This document shows, piece after piece, positions 55,275 to 64,000 of a stretch of DNA of 64,000 nt. Where the stretch lies: positions 3,983,001 to 4,047,000 of the forward strand of contig NC_081828.1 in NCBI RefSeq assembly GCF_030867095.1. Direction: 5' to 3'. Position 1 is the first letter of the stretch, and each line of letters starts with the position of its first letter. Source of the DNA: Alligator mississippiensis (lineage: Eukaryota; Chordata; Crocodylia; Alligatoridae). A program made the position numbers and the translations under genes. The notes under the pieces were generated by a model that did no database searches, was not told the DNA's origin, and was given only the letters and a program-made list of their open reading frames with translations.

Positions 55275-55430
55275 CCCATGTCCTATATGGTTTCTATATC
55301 CTGGAGCTGCTGGGTAACCTCAGACCAGCCCCTTCCCTGCTTTGTGCCTCAGCTTTCCCATCTGTGACATGGGGATAAGACAAATGGGCTAATGTCACAG
55401 CCAGCTTCCTATGCAAAGTGCCTTGGGGGA
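55275..55430 (+). mobile_element. MIR/CORE-SINE relic
   Basis: GGAGCTGCTGGGTAACCTCA, TTGTGCCTCAGCTTTCCCAT, CTGTGACATGGGGATAAGAC and TATGCAAAGTGCCTT are MIR blocks in order. Confidence 0.75.
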
Positions 55431-55467
55431 GGTCTACACATGAAATGGGTCTTATTCCCATCGCAAG

Positions 55468-55523
55468 GTGCCCATTGAAGGTTTTGCACGTAGGAATAAG
55501 GCTAACCTCATAACCTTCAATGG
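55468..55523. repeat. short hairpin inside a possible MITE
   Basis: CCATTGAAGGTT and AACCTTCAATGG are perfect 12-bp inverted repeats about 30 bp apart. The surrounding TCTACACATGAA/TATGTCTACTG words suggest a decayed palindromic repeat. Confidence 0.5.
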
Positions 55524-56059
55524 CAAGCTATGTCTACTGTGCCTCAGGCCTGGTCCGATGCAAAGCAGACCCCACCCCGCTTAGGTCAGTGCCCCAAAAA
55601 TGATGCAATGTTGCCCGCTTAGAGCATCCTTGAAAGCTGCAGACATACGACACGAGTACTAGGAGGGCGCTCTCTCCCCAGGATATTACCCCAAATCCTG
55701 GAGCAGACACAACCTGCAGACACACAACCACCAGTACTGTGGGCTACTGGCTGCCCACACTAGGTGCTCTTATAGGGCCTGGCTGCTGGGGTGGGTGAGC
55801 CAGGTTGAACAGGGCAAAGAGCTACCCCAGGGGGACAGACATAGGACACGGTCCTGGACATAACTTCCCACACGCTAAAGTTACTAGGGTACTTCACAGC
55901 AGCACTTCTGAGCCCTGCCTGGAAGCAATGTAGACAGGCCTGACGGCCTCAGTCTCCCTCCGTGGTCATGAGATTTCTTGCTAAAACTGCTGGCCCCCCA
56001 TGCTGTCTGGGTCAGCTTTTGTAAAATAATGAATTGCAGTATCCTCCATGGTGTACTAG

Positions 56060-56265
56060 GGTTGGAGAGTTGGTGTAGCCATAGAAAATGTATGAGAGGC
56101 AAGGGTTTTTCTTTGAGCTTTTTAACTGGACCGCTGGTATAGCTGGGAGAGAGGTAGGACACACTCTGGGACCTAAAACACCCTTCTTCGGATCATGTCC
56201 CAAATTTCTCTCCTTGCCCTGCAGTTAGTCCAATAAAAGATGGCACCAACCCCCACCCTTGCCTT
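56060..56265 (+). mobile_element. degenerate foldback element of the TTTTATTAGACCAAC family
   Basis: The head GTTGGTGTAGCCATAGAAAA is at the left and TTAGTCCAATAAAAGATGGC is the inverted core at the right. GAGGCAAGGG is mirrored by CCCTTGCCTT. No convincing target duplication was found. Confidence 0.55.
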
Positions 56266-56539
56266 CTGTAAAACAAGCCATGCACCTTCCTTGTCTACAT
56301 GCTGACGTTGATAAACTTTTGGGGGGGGCTAAACTCTTCCAGGGCTGCTCCCAGAGAGGGTGCTTCGCTCCTCAAGTCAGGAGGCCAAAAGTCTACCTGA
56401 ACCCAGATCCCGCATCTGGTTCAGGCATACGAGGTGCTGCATGCAGAGAGTGACCTAACATCACAGCCAACCCATCTTTCATTCCCCAGCTAAACAACCA
56501 GTATCCGTTTATAGCTGGGTCAACTGGCTAGGGCAAGAT

Positions 56540-56605
56540 TTTGGAGAAAGGCTCACACCACTCCTTCAGGTGCTCTAACCACTCTGCCACTAGAGTAATT
56601 GCACT
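56540..56605 (-). mobile_element. tRNA-derived SINE head relic
   Basis: The minus strand reads ACTCTAGTGGCAGAGTGGTT then AGAGCACCTGAAGG. TGGCAGAGTGG is a perfect box A. Box B is not clear. Confidence 0.55.
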
Positions 56606-56705
56606 GCAAGTAGTCAGCCCGTGTGGAAATGGATGTATTACCCAACAGGCACAAAAACAGCAGCACCCAGACCTCGGTTATATCCTTTACACGCTGCTCG
56701 CTTTC

Positions 56706-57302
56706 CAGTAAGGTTTTCAACCTGCGGTCCGTGGACCCCTGAGGGTCCGCCAATTATGCCTAAGGGGTCCACAAAAGAGGACTGTGATCAGTCAAAACTC
56801 TGTGAATATGCCCACACTTACAATTCATATTTTCATAGTTGTTAGGGGCTGGAAGGGACCTTACACATCATGGGCAGGAAAGACTGCTGGGATCCAACGA
56901 CCCCAGCAAGATGGGCGTCAAGATGTTTTTGAGTGTGGATGACTATCCCACTTCAGGTATAAACCTTTGGCACCTGGCTTGTAACAAAGTTTTCCTTATA
57001 TCTAGCCGGAAGCGATCTTCAATCAGCTTGTGCCCATTATTTCTGAGCCTCTCCTGGGGGGCCTTGGTGAACAGATGCTCCCCCAAACCCTGATGTACGC
57101 CCCTGATGTACTTATGGGCCGCCACCAAGTCCCCCCTGAGTCTTCTCTTCTCCAGGCTGAACAAGCCCCAGTCCCTCAGCCTCTCCTCGCACGTCTTGGT
57201 CTCTAGGCCTCTAAGGGGTCCTCACCTCCATTTGAAATTTCCAAAGGGGTCCAAAATGTTTTAGGGGTCTGCAAATGAAAAAAACAAGGTTGAAAACCAC
57301 TG
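56706..57302. mobile_element. hAT-like element interrupted by CR1
   Basis: It starts CAGTAAGGTTTTCAACCTGC and ends AGGTTGAAAACCACTG. Its two halves (56706-56831, 57206-57302) join to make an element closely similar to 53313-53498. The CR1 between them is a later insertion. Confidence 0.8.
56832..57205 (-). mobile_element. CR1 3' fragment nested in hAT
   Basis: It starts TTTTCATAGTTGTTAGGGGC, the complement of a CR1 tail. The minus strand reads EKRRLRGDLVAAHKYIRGVH and NNGHKLIEDRFRLDIRKTL. The C-terminal part is out of frame. Confidence 0.9.
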
Positions 57303-57470
57303 CTGGAGTGGCCCAAAAGTCCCACAAAGGAGGACACAAGCAGGCTAAGAGGGAGGGGACTGGTTTCCCTAGGAGAGATCCCAGATGACAGATAGTCTTG
57401 GGTACGCGCTGGCAGTGCAGACTGTACCGGCAAGACAAGCGAGTACAGCGGATGTGCAGGAGGATCTGAA

Positions 57471-57502
57471 GCGAGCGAGGCTCAGCCTCAGCTCTCGCTC
57501 GC
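57471..57502. repeat. GC-rich hairpin, 9-bp perfect stem
   Basis: GCGAGCGAG (57471-57479) and CTCGCTCGC (57494-57502) pair around a 14-nt loop that is itself CTCAG-repetitive. It sits in a small CpG-rich patch (57400-57560). Confidence 0.7.
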
Positions 57503-59484
57503 GAAAGCAGTGACCCAAAAGGACTGACTATCAATCACGATCCCGGAGGCGGGGTGTGTGGGGGGTGCATTTCACAAGCCGAGTGCCCCCGTCTCCTTTA
57601 AAGGAGGTAGCAATGGGGCTTTGATGGAGGAGATGACACCACCAAGGATATCTCTTTGCCAAGGAAAGGAGCCTTGCAAGGGAAGCTCAGGTAAAAGGCC
57701 TGGAGCATTATCAAGAAAGAGCAGACCCACCACAAGCCTGGAGCATGAGACCAGCCGCCCACAACACGGATCAGCACTACATCTATGACTTCAGTCTTCT
57801 GAACCATAATCCATCATCTAAATGCACCCAAACTGCAGAGCAAAGCCTAGTTTTCAGACCCCTCCAGCGCTGTCCATATTCCCTTCCCACCCGAATCCAT
57901 CGACAATTTACCATGGATGTTACAAGCCCATGGTGAGGGCTTGGAGCAATGCAACCCGTCACATCCAATGCCAAATTGTCATGCTGCTGTCTGAATCCAT
58001 CTGCTTACCCAGTACTGAACAAGGGAAGCAGCTAAAAAAAAAAAAAATCCCTGAAAAACACAGTCAAAGGTGTGGTTTCTAAAGGCGGGTAGTTGCTCCG
58101 TGAAAACAGGCAGTGTTTTAGGAGCTTTATTCGCTCCCCATTTAAGCCCTGAGCCAGAAAGCCATTGTCTGGCTTCTTAAACCCAGCTTGTAGGCCACCC
58201 ACTCTGGGGCTGATCTGATTATCTAGCTGGTCAATGCAGGAGCAAGTTTTAATTAGTTTGTAGCTGCCGTCACACCTTCCTTTGCAAAGCCTGCAGCAAA
58301 TTAAAAGTACAGATTATTTTTCAAAGGGAAGAACAGGGGGAAGAGGAGGGCAAACATCACTATGAAATAATGTCCTTGGTCTTTATGAACTTTTATTCTT
58401 CCCAATTAAATTATCACGGGGGGTGCAGATTGCCAACTGAGCATAAGTTCACTGTGTCATGGATATGCGAGATGCTGATGTTGTTGCTTGCGGGAGGTGA
58501 AGGAAGGGTTATTATTCTTGTTAAAGCTTGGGGAGTGGGATTTTCAAATAGCAGAGGAAGTATTCAACATGGGTTCTGGTACTAAGTTCATCTCTGAAGT
58601 ATGTGAGCGCTTTCCAGTAAAGCATTAAGTGATCTGACAAATCGTTGCCTCCTATTTATTTTCCTATCTTCTCTCTGAACTAGAACGTCTTGTTTTGTTC
58701 ATGCTGTTTTATGCTGATGTATATATATTACATATATACACGTTGCTATATAACAAGATGGCCAGCTAATCTGTTCCCTTGAATACTCTGAATATCCTAT
58801 ATTGGGAACATAGATCATCAAAGCGAGATAAAGAGGCTTGGCACTGGATTTCGAAGGGCTGAGACGATGAATCATAATCACCCATAATAGATCTGTCTTA
58901 GGTATAAAGACTACACCTAACAAACATCAAGCCCACTTCTATTCCTCTTTGGAAAGCAGTGGGAACTTCACCTCTAAGCTCAACGACTGTAGATCAAGCT
59001 GTTGAAGTGCATTGCGAAAGTGGAGAGCTATCCCCGTTTCAGTAAGACTGTGAAAAGCACTCATGACTCTCACAAGAGTACCTGTAGTGCCTGAGTTCCT
59101 TTGAGGATGGGAGCCTAAGTCCCTTTAGAAATCAATGGCATTGAGGCACCTGGTCCCTCTTCAAAATGCAGCCCTCTGCCAGTACATCCAAAACAGGCAA
59201 TCATGAGTGGAAAAGACCCGAGGGAGCGTCGGCAGCAAGGCGACTTGATATTAGGCAGAGTGCAACAAGTGCTGTACCAAATACGTCCAGGATCCTTGCA
59301 TCTAAACTATTCGTCAAGTTGTTTTTCCTCAGTCGTTCAGCCTTCCTAAAGCAAGAGGATCGTGTGTTTAATTGCTGGACGATCGCCTCTTGTTCCTTTC
59401 TGTTTCCATAGTGGAGACACTGCTTGTAAGTCAGGTAGCACTTGCATGTGCCCTGCCACTGGGCTTGAGCTGCCAAAGGAGCAT
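57503..59484. other. single-copy stretch, candidate conserved blocks 58230-58500 and 59170-59420
   Basis: AAGTTTTAATTAGTTTGTAG, CAGCAAATTAAAAGTACAG and CCCAATTAAATTATCACGG cluster at 58230-58500. The 59170-59420 block keeps CpG words (GGGAGCGTCGGCAGC, GGACGATCGCCTC). Neither resembles a repeat. Confidence 0.3.
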
Positions 59485-59601
59485 AGGAAAGCAGGGCTGG
59501 AAGGGACCTCACAAAGCCATCTGGTCCAGCCCCCTCATTAAAGGCAGGGCCATCCCTGGCTAAATCAGCCCAAATAAGTGTCTGTCCAGCCTGTGTTTGA
59601 A
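59485..59601 (-). mobile_element. CR1 3' end fragment
   Basis: GCAGGGCTGGAAGGGACCTC and CATCTGGTCCAGCCCCCTCA are the complement of a CR1 3' UTR. It abuts an oppositely oriented CR1. Confidence 0.85.
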
Positions 59602-60381
59602 CATCTCATGAGGTTCAACAAGGACAAGTGCAAAATCCTGCACTTAGGAGGGAGCGATCCCCTGCACCGGTACAAGCTTGGGACCAACTGGCTAAGCAGC
59701 AGCTCTGCAGAAAAGGACCTGGGGCTGACAGTGGGCAATATATTGAGTAGGAACCAGCAGTGTGCCCTTGTTGCCAAGAAGGCGACTGGCATCCTGGCCT
59801 GCATCAGTAGGAGCGTCGCCAGCAGATCGAGGGCAGTGATCCTTCCCCTCTATTCTGCACTGGGGAGGCCACATCTGGAGTCCTGTGTCCAGATGACATG
59901 ACAGAAAGGATGTGGACATATTGGAGAGAGTCCAGTGGAGGGCAACGAAGATGGTTGGGCCTGGGGGACAGGACTGGTGAGGGGAAGCTGAGGGAACTGG
60001 GTTTATTGAGTCTAGAAAAGAGAAGACTGAGGGAGGGGGTTAATAGCAGCCTTCAACTCCCTGCAGGGTGGGTGAAAGAGGATGGAGCTGGACTGTTCTC
60101 AGTAGTGACAGATGACAGAAGGAGCAATGGGCTCAAGTTGCAGCAAGGGAAGCTGAGGTTGGATATTAGGAAAAACTTTCTCATGAGGAGGGTGGTGAAG
60201 CACTGGAACGGGTTACCTAGAAAGGTGGTGGAGTCTCCATCCTTGGAGGTTTTTAAGACCCAGCTAGACAAAACCGTGGCTGGGATGATGGAGTTGGGGC
60301 TGGTCCTGCTTGGAGCAGGGGGTTGGACTAGATGCGACTCCTGAGGTCCCTTCAACCCTCCTTGTCTAGGATTCTGTGATT
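59602..60381 (+). mobile_element. CR1 LINE 3' fragment
   Basis: This is a 5'-truncated CR1 of the no-TCTATGAA type, with the C-terminal ORF2, the 3' UTR (CTGGTCCTGCTTGGAGCAGG) and a GGATTCTGTGATT tail. It includes the pseudogene described next. Confidence 0.92.
59605..60322 (+). pseudogene. CR1 ORF2 C-terminal relic, frameshifted
   Basis: The first piece (59605-59901) reads RFNKDKCKILHLGGSD, EKDLGLTVGNILSRNQQCA and SRSRAVILPLYSALGRPHLE. It then shifts frame near 59895, and a second piece (about 59960-60322) reads RTGEGKLRELGLLSLEKRRL, KLRLDIRKNFLMRRVVKHWN and LEVFKTQLDKTVAGMM. The RT catalytic block and endonuclease are absent. In a complete element this region follows the RT domain. It cannot produce an active enzyme. 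Confidence 0.88.
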
Positions 60382-60490
60382 TCCAGGGATGGAGAGTCCA
60401 CGGTTTCTCTACGTAGCCTGTTCCGATGCTTGACCACCCTCACAGCTATGTTCACCTTGTTGTGGATGAGAAGGTGGTTTCCAGCCACTG
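60382..60490 (-). mobile_element. CR1-like fragment
   Basis: GATGGAGAGTCCACGGTTTC then CGATGCTTGACCACCCTCAC is the complement of the CR1 ORF2 C-terminal coding region. It is the third CR1 piece in the cluster. Confidence 0.6.
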
Positions 60491-60724
60491 AAATAGGAAC
60501 CAACGTGGACTTTGTCCCTGAGATCCGTGGACTCCGCACCCTCAGAAGTCAGGACAGCCACTTGCTCACACTCACCTTGCACATGTGCTGAAGGGGAAGG
60601 ATTGCTTTGAAGGACAGAATAGTGTTCAGCTCAGTCAGTTGTCTCTCAGGACCAGAGAGCTGAGCTTGGGCCTTCAGCCCAGCCATGCTGCTTTTGTGCT
60701 GAGGGGACAGAAATTCTGCTAGTC

Positions 60725-60860
60725 CCATTCTACAGATGGAGAACTGAGACCCAGGGACATTATATGACTCATTGAAGGCCATGCAGGAGGTCAGTGGCAG
60801 TGCCAAGTGCAGAACTCCTTCTCTCTGGTCTCTCTTCAGTCTCAACCACACGACTATCCT
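60725..60860 (-). mobile_element. MIR/CORE-SINE relic
   Basis: CCATTCTACAGATGGAGAAC, TGAGACCCAGGGACATTATA, then AGGCCATGCAGGAGGTCAGT is the reverse complement of MIR. Confidence 0.7.
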
Positions 60861-61155
60861 TGGGGTCAGCTTAGATGGTCCCCAGAGCAATGACTCCAAG
60901 CATCCCATCGGCCAGGCCTTTTGCATAAAATGTATGCTCCCCCAGGCCTCCCACCAAGGACACCTTAATACAGCATAGTACAGTGGTTAGCGAGCTATAT
61001 GAGCCAGAGATTACTGTTACAAAAACACCTGAGTAGAAGTAGCTGGGGAGACGAGCCTGCTTATTGTCCTGCTCCCTGAGTGCTGCATGAAGATATTACT
61101 TTAGCTTTTGCCCAGGAACCAGCAGAAACTGCTCTTGCCACATTGCTTGCACATA

Positions 61156-61396
61156 ATGGGCACATCTACATAAGACACTTATGGCACAGCAGCCCAAAGA
61201 CACTGCGCAGTAGCGTGCCAGTCAAAAATGGAGCTACTACATTACTGCACAGTGTTATTAGGCTACTGCATAGTAAGTGTGCAAAAATACTGCCGGCTGT
61301 ACTGTACAGTAGCGCGAGTTACTGTGCATTTAATTAGTACTTCATTAAGCAAGCACTAAACTACTGCGCATTAATGAATGTGTAGATGCACCCAAT
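61156..61396. mobile_element. palindromic MITE-like repeat (CTGCACAGTAG family)
   Basis: The ends GGGCACATCTACATAAGACA and ATGAATGTGTAGATGCACCC are inverted repeats. ACTGCGCAGTAG, TACTGCACAGTG and TACTGTACAGTAG recur inside. It is the same family as 13562-13906. Confidence 0.65.
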
Positions 61397-62839
61397 ATGC
61401 ACTGACATCTCCAGCAGCTTCTTTTTCTTTGTCTTTTTTTTGAGGAAAAGTGCATGTTGCTTATGAGAAAATGTGGTGGCAAGGTTTTCTTAGCCAGAGT
61501 CATCACTGGTACAACCCATGGTAGACAGTACAATTGTTGTTCTGCGCTGCCAAGTATGGAGGCAGAAAGAGAAGGAGCCTTTTGGATCCAAAATTAGAGA
61601 GTTGTAAGCGTGAAAAGAACAATCAAGAAGAAGCGACTAAAACGGAAAGGAGTGTTTAAGAGAAATTAAGAAAAATCACACCCCCTTGCTTATATCCCTA
61701 AATCATAAAGGTTCACACTATGATTCCCTCGGCGATCATGAAATGAAAATGTCCTTCAATTACCGAGCGTTTTAAGACATGATTATTTCATGTGCATGCT
61801 ATTAAGAAAATGACAGTGGAAAATTCATCATGAAATAAATTAATACTTAAACATTTTTTTAAAGGTTCCCTAGTGGCTTCCTGTCCCTCCCCCCTGCCCC
61901 TCCCCTCCAGGTCCTGCTCTGACACCATAATGTGTTGTTTCTATTTTTTTATTGGACTAACGCTGATAAAATACACAATGAAAAATGCATTTGGAAAACA
62001 AATTCATAACTACTTTTTTTAAAGGGAGCAACTTAGCTGAAAATATGTAAAACACAAGGACAATTTATTATTTTCTGCTAGTGGGAAGGAATCTTTTTTT
62101 TTTCCCCCTCCGTAAAGCCAAGCAAGCTGGTGTTTGAATAATGACACCAAAATCTTGCATGAAACTAACAATTTAGGCTGTAATTCCTTTTGATTTTTTT
62201 CCCCCTGAAATGTAGCGTCCCTTGCATACTGCATTATAGAAGAAATAAATCACAGACTCAGTGAAAGTTTAGAGTGGTTGGAAAATAGAGATAACTGCAA
62301 GAAAGGGCTTGTTGTATTGTGTTCAAAGTGAACTTAGTGCTGGGGAAAGATGCTGTGATTCTGCATGCTGAATCTGGTCTGAAAGCCACTGAAGTCAATA
62401 GTCTTCTTTCCATGGGTTGCACTGGATTTTGGATGAGGTCTTCTTACTTTGGGGGATAGGGAAGGCTCTCTGGGATGGGAAATGCTACTCTGTTTACACT
62501 CTATAATAATTATGCACAAAAAAACCCTATTAAGGAGCCTTTGTTGGGTCTCCACATGCCCCGATACAAAGACAGTTCCCTTGACAAATTGTGAGCCCCA
62601 GCTCCACAGCATGGAGGACCACAAACGTCTCAAGAAGATGGTTGGAAGTTTTGCTTTATCGGGGTGACGCAACATGTTTTATAGCCTCATTTTCAGAAAT
62701 GGCTTAAACCATTATTCCTGAAACTTCCCACCGCCACCAAAACATCAGCCTAAAGCAGACGCCCCATGTAGAAAATATTACCCCAAACAAGAAGTTAGGC
62801 AATATTGTAAGAGACTGAAAATGGGGTGTTAACATAGAA
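61397..62839. other. AT-rich single-copy stretch, candidate conserved block 61640-62240
   Basis: CACTATGATTCCCTCGGCGA, TTCAATTACCGAGCG, CATGATTATTTCATGTGCAT, AAATTAATACTTAAAC and a TTTTTTATTGGACTAACGC block show dense TAAT/ATTA words without repeat similarity. Confidence 0.3.
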
Positions 62840-63237
62840 AGTATCGGGTGACCTTCACTACAGATGACTCTACAAGTTCTGCTCGAGGAAGTAGCTGTTT
62901 TGAGAAGGACTTGGGTGGCATTGCTGATGGCATGAAAAGCTGGCCCCAATCTGAACCTGTGGCAAAAAGGGCTAACACATCCATGGACATATAAATAGGA
63001 CATGCTGAGCTGAGCAGGCATGGGGAGGTCATGCTACCTCTACATGGTGGAGAGGCCTCTATGTTGTGCCCAGCTCTATCGTCCACCCAATGAACATCAA
63101 CGAAGCAGAGAGTCCAGAGAAGAGCTACCGGCATGATCCATAGTCTGGAAATTTCACTAAAATACTAAAAAAGCACAATCTCATTATTTTACCAAAACCA
63201 AGTCAGAGAAGTGACTTGAGTGTGTTCAATCACTGCC

Positions 63238-63256
63238 TACAATGTAAGAAGGTATC
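63238..63256. repeat. 19-bp target duplication, left copy
   Basis: TACAATGTAAGAAGGTATC, repeated exactly at 63470-63488. Confidence 0.9.
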
Positions 63257-63469
63257 CAGGTTGTAGCTGTATTGGTCTAGAGGAAAAGGCAATCAGGACT
63301 TGTAGTAGAGATGATACCTTTTATTAGACTAACAACATTTTTGCCAAAAAAAAAATTCTTTGCAAAAAAAATGTCTTTAATTGCAATTAAAGAAAGCTTG
63401 CAATTAAAGAATTTTTGTTGCAAACATCTTGTTGGTCTAATAAAAGATATCTCTACTACGAGTCCTGAT
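63257..63469 (+). mobile_element. foldback element with perfect 19-bp target duplication
   Basis: The unique head CAGGTTGTAGCTGTATTGGT is followed by arm CAATCAGGACTTGTAGTAGA then GATACCTTTTATTAGAC. The right arm TTGGTCTAATAAAAGATATC then TCTACTACGAGTCCTGAT is its inverted partner. The centre has nested TTTAATTGCAATTAAA palindromes. The perfect duplication and good arm pairing suggest the youngest copy of the family here. Confidence 0.85.
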
Positions 63470-63802
63470 TACAATGTAAGAAGGTATCTGATATGAGGTG
63501 ACTCTTCCAACTAGTAAGCTATGATGCATCATACCAACGGGTAGTTGGTAAAGTCAGGGGAGCTCAAAGTGGGAATAAGAAGCAGATTTTAGGAAGAACT
63601 TTCTGACTATGAGAGTGGCCAAGCATTGGGACAGGCTACCTAGATAGGTTGTGTAATCTCCATCCCTTGACATTTTTTTTGGAGCAGATTAGATAGACGC
63701 TTGGCTGGGATGGTTTAGTCAGGGAGCATCCTGCCTTGAGCAGGGGGTTGGGCTGGATGGCCTCATGAGATACCTTCCAGCCCTCCGCTATGACTCTATA
63801 AT

Positions 63803-64000
63803 CCCATGATCTTTCCATGTCATGAACTGATGACTGGGACAAATTATCTAAGGAATATAGTAGATTTCTATCCAGTTATTAAATCTAGGCTGGATGGCTT
63901 TGAGAGGTACACTCTACTTCAACTGCAAGCCACTGAGTTTGATGTAGACTCAATGGATGAAACTTCAGCCAGTGTTATACAGGAGATCTAAGTGAATAAT
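63803..64000 (+). other. unrecognised sequence with a terminal open frame
   Basis: A frame at 63806-63991 ends SMDETSASVIQEI then stop. The 3' half (KSRLDGFERYTLLQLQATEF) looks protein-like, but I do not recognise it. It could be another repeat's end or chance. Confidence 0.2.

Larger units (their letters stand above)
62840..63802 (+). mobile_element. old CR1 LINE fragment interrupted by a foldback element
   Basis: The first part (62840-63256) reads in broken frames as EKDLGGIADGMKSWPQ, a decayed SREVLLPLY-like stretch and VQRRATGMIHSLE. The second part (63489-63802) contains GRTF, a LGWDGLV-like stretch and a CR1 3' UTR (GCTGGATGGCCTCATGAGAT). The two halves are in CR1 order and are split by the foldback element. 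Confidence 0.75.

Noticed and set aside
56016..56276. CTTTTGTAAAATAA and CTTCTGTAAAACAA as a target duplication of the 56060-56265 foldback element
   Set aside because: The left copy lies about 30 bp outside the apparent element start, so the pairing may be chance.

Overview
This window looks like vertebrate nuclear DNA, most likely from a crocodilian such as an alligator (inference). CR1 LINE fragments occur every few kilobases, and three CR1 3' ends carry the TCTATGAA-type tail. There are several hAT-type DNA transposon relics with 8-bp target duplications, foldback elements built on a TTTTATTAGACCAAC core, MIR/CORE-SINE relics, and no compact gene structure. A turtle or another archosaur cannot be excluded.

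I find no host protein-coding gene. Every open frame with recognisable protein similarity is a decayed CR1 product. The main ones are an uninterrupted C-terminal reverse transcriptase (RT) piece at about 937-1758 (+), a nearly complete but inactivated CR1 at 15660-19640 (-), which keeps a GDSL-esterase-like ORF1, endonuclease and RT, and a partial copy at 59608-60381 (+). The one conventional gene candidate is a tRNA-Thr(AGT)-like sequence at 19767-19840 (-), with intact A and B boxes and a T-run downstream. It sits against the 5' end of the long CR1. A U2 snRNA-derived relic lies at 20157-20285.

Layout: 0-20 kb is repeat-dense, with CR1, hAT and nested foldback elements. 20-36 kb is mostly single-copy sequence with scattered repeats and a 213-bp dispersed duplication. 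36.9-39.3 kb holds a roughly 430-bp sequence present twice, the second copy rearranged into a hairpin-forming inverted repeat. 42.1-42.8 kb is a minisatellite alternating between about 59 and 63 bp units. 43-62 kb alternates repeats with AT-rich, homeodomain-site-rich single-copy blocks that resemble conserved non-coding elements. 62.8-63.8 kb is an old CR1 split by a foldback element with a perfect 19-bp target duplication.

The strongest candidate for something undescribed is the foldback family at 6057-7236, 7630-7850, 14480-14679 (-) and 63257-63469, with a single-arm copy at 6578-6711. It looks like a MITE, but its target duplications are long and variable (15, 12, 14 imperfect and 19 bp), and one end carries a unique head with a tRNA-A-box-like motif. 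That pattern fits LINE-assisted retroposition of a hairpin transcript better than cut-and-paste transposition. It may correspond to a family already named in crocodilians, for example the MITE-like Chompy; I cannot check this. Overall, the window behaves as a gene-poor interval whose functional content, if any, is probably regulatory.
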